Assembly: GCA_905215395.1 (NCBI GenBank)
Contig: CAJMQA010000178.1
Coordinates: forward strand, 1 to 7,234
Reading direction: 5' to 3'
DNA from: an uncultured bacterium
GTDB lineage: Bacteria; Bacteroidota; Bacteroidia; Bacteroidales; Marinifilaceae
Length of the DNA stretch: 7,234 nt
A program made the position numbers and the translations under genes. The notes beneath the pieces were generated by a model. It worked only from the letters and a program-made list of their open reading frames with translations. It was not told where the DNA came from and searched no databases. Shown here one piece after another: positions 5,682 through 7,234 of the stretch (position 1 is its first letter; the number at the start of each line of letters is the position of its first letter).

Positions 5682-6875
5682 ATGATTATTCAAGTTGCTA
5701 ATAGAACAAATGGTGTTGACGAATACTATTTTTCAAAGAAATTGCAAGAGATTGATTTGATGAACCGGCAAGGCAAGGAAGTGATCAATCTGGGCATTGG
5801 TGCACCGGACCGTATGCCACCCGGAGATGTTATTTTCACTTTAATAAAAGAAACTCAACAATCAGATAACCATGCTTATCAGAGCTATAGAGGAATAAAA
5901 GAATTGAGGGATGGTTTTGCCGGTTGGTATAAAAAATACTATCAGGTAGAATTGGATCCCGACAAAGAAATTCAGCCTTTGGCAGGATCTAAAGAAGGAA
6001 TTTTATTATTATCACTGGCTTTTTTGAATAAGGGAGACAAAGTGTTGGTGCCGGATCCCGGCTATCCGACCTATTCTTCTGCAGCTCTTCTGGCTGAAGC
6101 TGATATTCTTTATTACGATCTGAAAGAAGAAAATAATTGGATGCCTGATTTTAAACAATTGGAAACGATGGATCTTTCGGGAGTAAAGATGATGTGGATC
6201 AATTATCCGAATATGCCTACCGGTGCTAAAGCCAGTATGGAATTGTACGAACAGCTTGTGGCTTTTGGATTGGAACACCGGATTCTGATTTGTAACGATA
6301 ATCCTTATAGTTTTATACTGAATGAGGAGCATCTGAGTATACTGAAAGTAAAGAGGGCGAAAGAATGTTGTGTAGAGCTGAATTCTCTGAGCAAAGCACA
6401 TAATATGTCGGGTTGGCGTATCGGAATGATAGCCGGGGAGGCAGATGTGGTAGCTCAGGTTTTAAAGGTGAAGAGTAATATGGATTCGGGGATGTTTAAG
6501 CCACTTCAATTGGCTGCAGTGAATGCATTGGCACAAAGTGAAGATTGGTATAATCAATTGAATAAAGAATATCAGGAGAGGAAAAAGTTGGCTGGTAAGA
6601 TTTTTGATTTGTTGAATGTGAAATATGACAAGAATAGCGGGGGAATGTTTTTATGGGGAAAGGTGGATAGGCGCTGGAAAAACGGAGAAGAGTTGTCAGA
6701 GGAGATACTTCAGCAGGCCAGGGTTTTTATTACTCCGGGATTTATTTTCGGTAGTAATGGAGCACAATATCTCCGGATTTCCCTTTGTGCAAGCGGGAAA
6801 GTCTTGCAGGAAGCCGCAGACCGGATCCGGAAGTACTTACATGTAACAGATCTCCGGCATGGCTCATGGTGTTGA
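5682..6875 (+). CDS. Class I/II PLP-dependent aminotransferase, probable aromatic amino acid aminotransferase
   Basis: This 397-residue protein has the fold-type I aminotransferase signatures: NLGIGAPD (36-43), PDPGYPTY (124-131), NYPNMPTG (174-181, with Asn177), NDNPYSF (205-211, with Asp206 and Tyr209), the Schiff-base lysine Lys238 in SLSKAHNMSGWRIG, Arg246, and Arg365 in LRISL for the substrate carboxylate. The N-terminus NRTNGVDEYYFSKKLQEI is typical of the aspartate / LL-diaminopimelate aminotransferase-like branch. Placed between pheA and tyrA, with only 25 bases after pheA, it most likely transaminates phenylpyruvate and 4-hydroxyphenylpyruvate to Phe and Tyr. Aspartate, LL-diaminopimelate or prephenate as substrate cannot be excluded from sequence. 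The start agrees with the conserved N-terminal segment. Confidence 0.9.
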   Translation: MIIQVANRTNGVDEYYFSKKLQEIDLMNRQGKEVINLGIGAPDRMPPGDVIFTLIKETQQSDNHAYQSYRGIKELRDGFAGWYKKYYQVELDPDKEIQPLAGSKEGILLLSLAFLNKGDKVLVPDPGYPTYSSAALLAEADILYYDLKEENNWMPDFKQLETMDLSGVKMMWINYPNMPTGAKASMELYEQLVAFGLEHRILICNDNPYSFILNEEHLSILKVKRAKECCVELNSLSKAHNMSGWRIGMIAGEADVVAQVLKVKSNMDSGMFKPLQLAAVNALAQSEDWYNQLNKEYQERKKLAGKIFDLLNVKYDKNSGGMFLWGKVDRRWKNGEELSEEILQQARVFITPGFIFGSNGAQYLRISLCASGKVLQEAADRIRKYLHVTDLRHGSWC

Positions 6876-6906
6876 ACTTTGATTGTTAACAAAAATAATT
6901 TGATAT

Positions 6907-7234
6907 ATGCAGGTAGGAATTATCGGAGTAGGTTTGATCGGCGGTTCAATGGCTGTGGATCTGAAGAAGAGGGGTTTTGCCAACCGTGTTGTAGGAGTTG
7001 AGTCGGATGCTTTACATGCTTGTGCAGCTAGGGAACTGGAATTGGTTGATGAAATTGTGAGCTATGAAGATTGTGTGGCATGCAGTGATATTATTGTTGT
7101 GGCTGTCCCTGTCAGTGTTGCAATCCATATGATTCCGGATATTCTGGATAAGGTCAGGGAAGAACATCAGGTGGTTACTGATGTTTGTTCTACTAAAGAA
7201 AAGATAAATGATATGGTACGTTACCATCCTCACC
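6907..7234 (+). CDS. tyrA: Prephenate dehydrogenase (3' truncated by window end)
   Basis: The first 109 residues are present. They contain an N-terminal NAD(P)-binding Rossmann motif GVGLIGGSMAVDLKKRG, then VVGVES at the end of the second strand, where an acidic residue favours NAD over NADP. IIVVAVPV and VVTDVCSTKEKI follow, characteristic of the TyrA family. The enzyme oxidatively decarboxylates prephenate to 4-hydroxyphenylpyruvate on the tyrosine branch (or arogenate to tyrosine; the specificity-determining part is outside the window). It starts 31 bases after the aminotransferase stop in an A/T-rich gap with no terminator or promoter, so it is probably in the same operon. Confidence 0.92.
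   Translation, partial: MQVGIIGVGLIGGSMAVDLKKRGFANRVVGVESDALHACAARELELVDEIVSYEDCVACSDIIVVAVPVSVAIHMIPDILDKVREEHQVVTDVCSTKEKINDMVRYHPH

Noticed and set aside
6876..6906. Possible separate promoter for tyrA in the A/T-rich gap (TAATTTG)
   Set aside because: It lacks one T of the TAnnTTTG element, the gap is only 31 bases, and no terminator precedes it, so co-transcription is simpler.
7012..7233. A minus-strand open frame at the window end
   Set aside because: It is antisense to tyrA, whose Rossmann and VTDVCSTK motifs make the plus-strand frame certain.

Overview
The window looks like chromosomal DNA of a Bacteroidota member, probably order Bacteroidales. The evidence is a PKD-repeat protein ending in a type IX secretion (gliding-motility-associated) C-terminal domain, a TTG-N19-TAnnTTTG promoter of the Bacteroides type, gene starts preceded by A/T-rich leaders without a clear Shine-Dalgarno, and a monofunctional prephenate dehydratase next to an aminotransferase. 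The genus cannot be settled from the sequence; an Odoribacter/Butyricimonas-like organism is only a guess.

Layout. Bases 2-1693 (+) are the 3' part of a large secreted PKD-domain protein. It converges on polA (1729-4413, -), and the two share a perfect palindromic terminator (1692-1729). polA encodes a full-length DNA polymerase I whose 3'-5' exonuclease domain has lost most catalytic residues and carries a textbook sliding-clamp-binding pentapeptide (QLSLF). From 4414 to 4840 there is no long gene, but the stretch is full of regulation: a minus-strand polA promoter, a divergent plus-strand promoter, and then two transcription attenuators in series. Each attenuator has a tiny reading frame with an uninterrupted run of Phe and Tyr codons (YYFYFYFF in the first, FYFYFYFYF in the second), a candidate antiterminator pairing, and a GC-rich hairpin followed by a U-tract. 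Downstream are pheA (prephenate dehydratase, 4841-5656), a class I/II PLP aminotransferase (5682-6875) and the start of tyrA (prephenate dehydrogenase, from 6907, cut by the window end).

How it fits together. PheA and TyrA draw prephenate towards phenylpyruvate and 4-hydroxyphenylpyruvate, and the aminotransferase between them can plausibly convert both to Phe and Tyr. The operon makes two amino acids, and both leader peptides alternate codons for exactly those two. The most interesting reading of the window is a tandem, dual-amino-acid, ribosome-mediated attenuator controlling Phe/Tyr synthesis. The leader frames, hairpins and complementarities are directly visible; the regulatory mechanism is inferred by analogy with the E. 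coli pheA leader.
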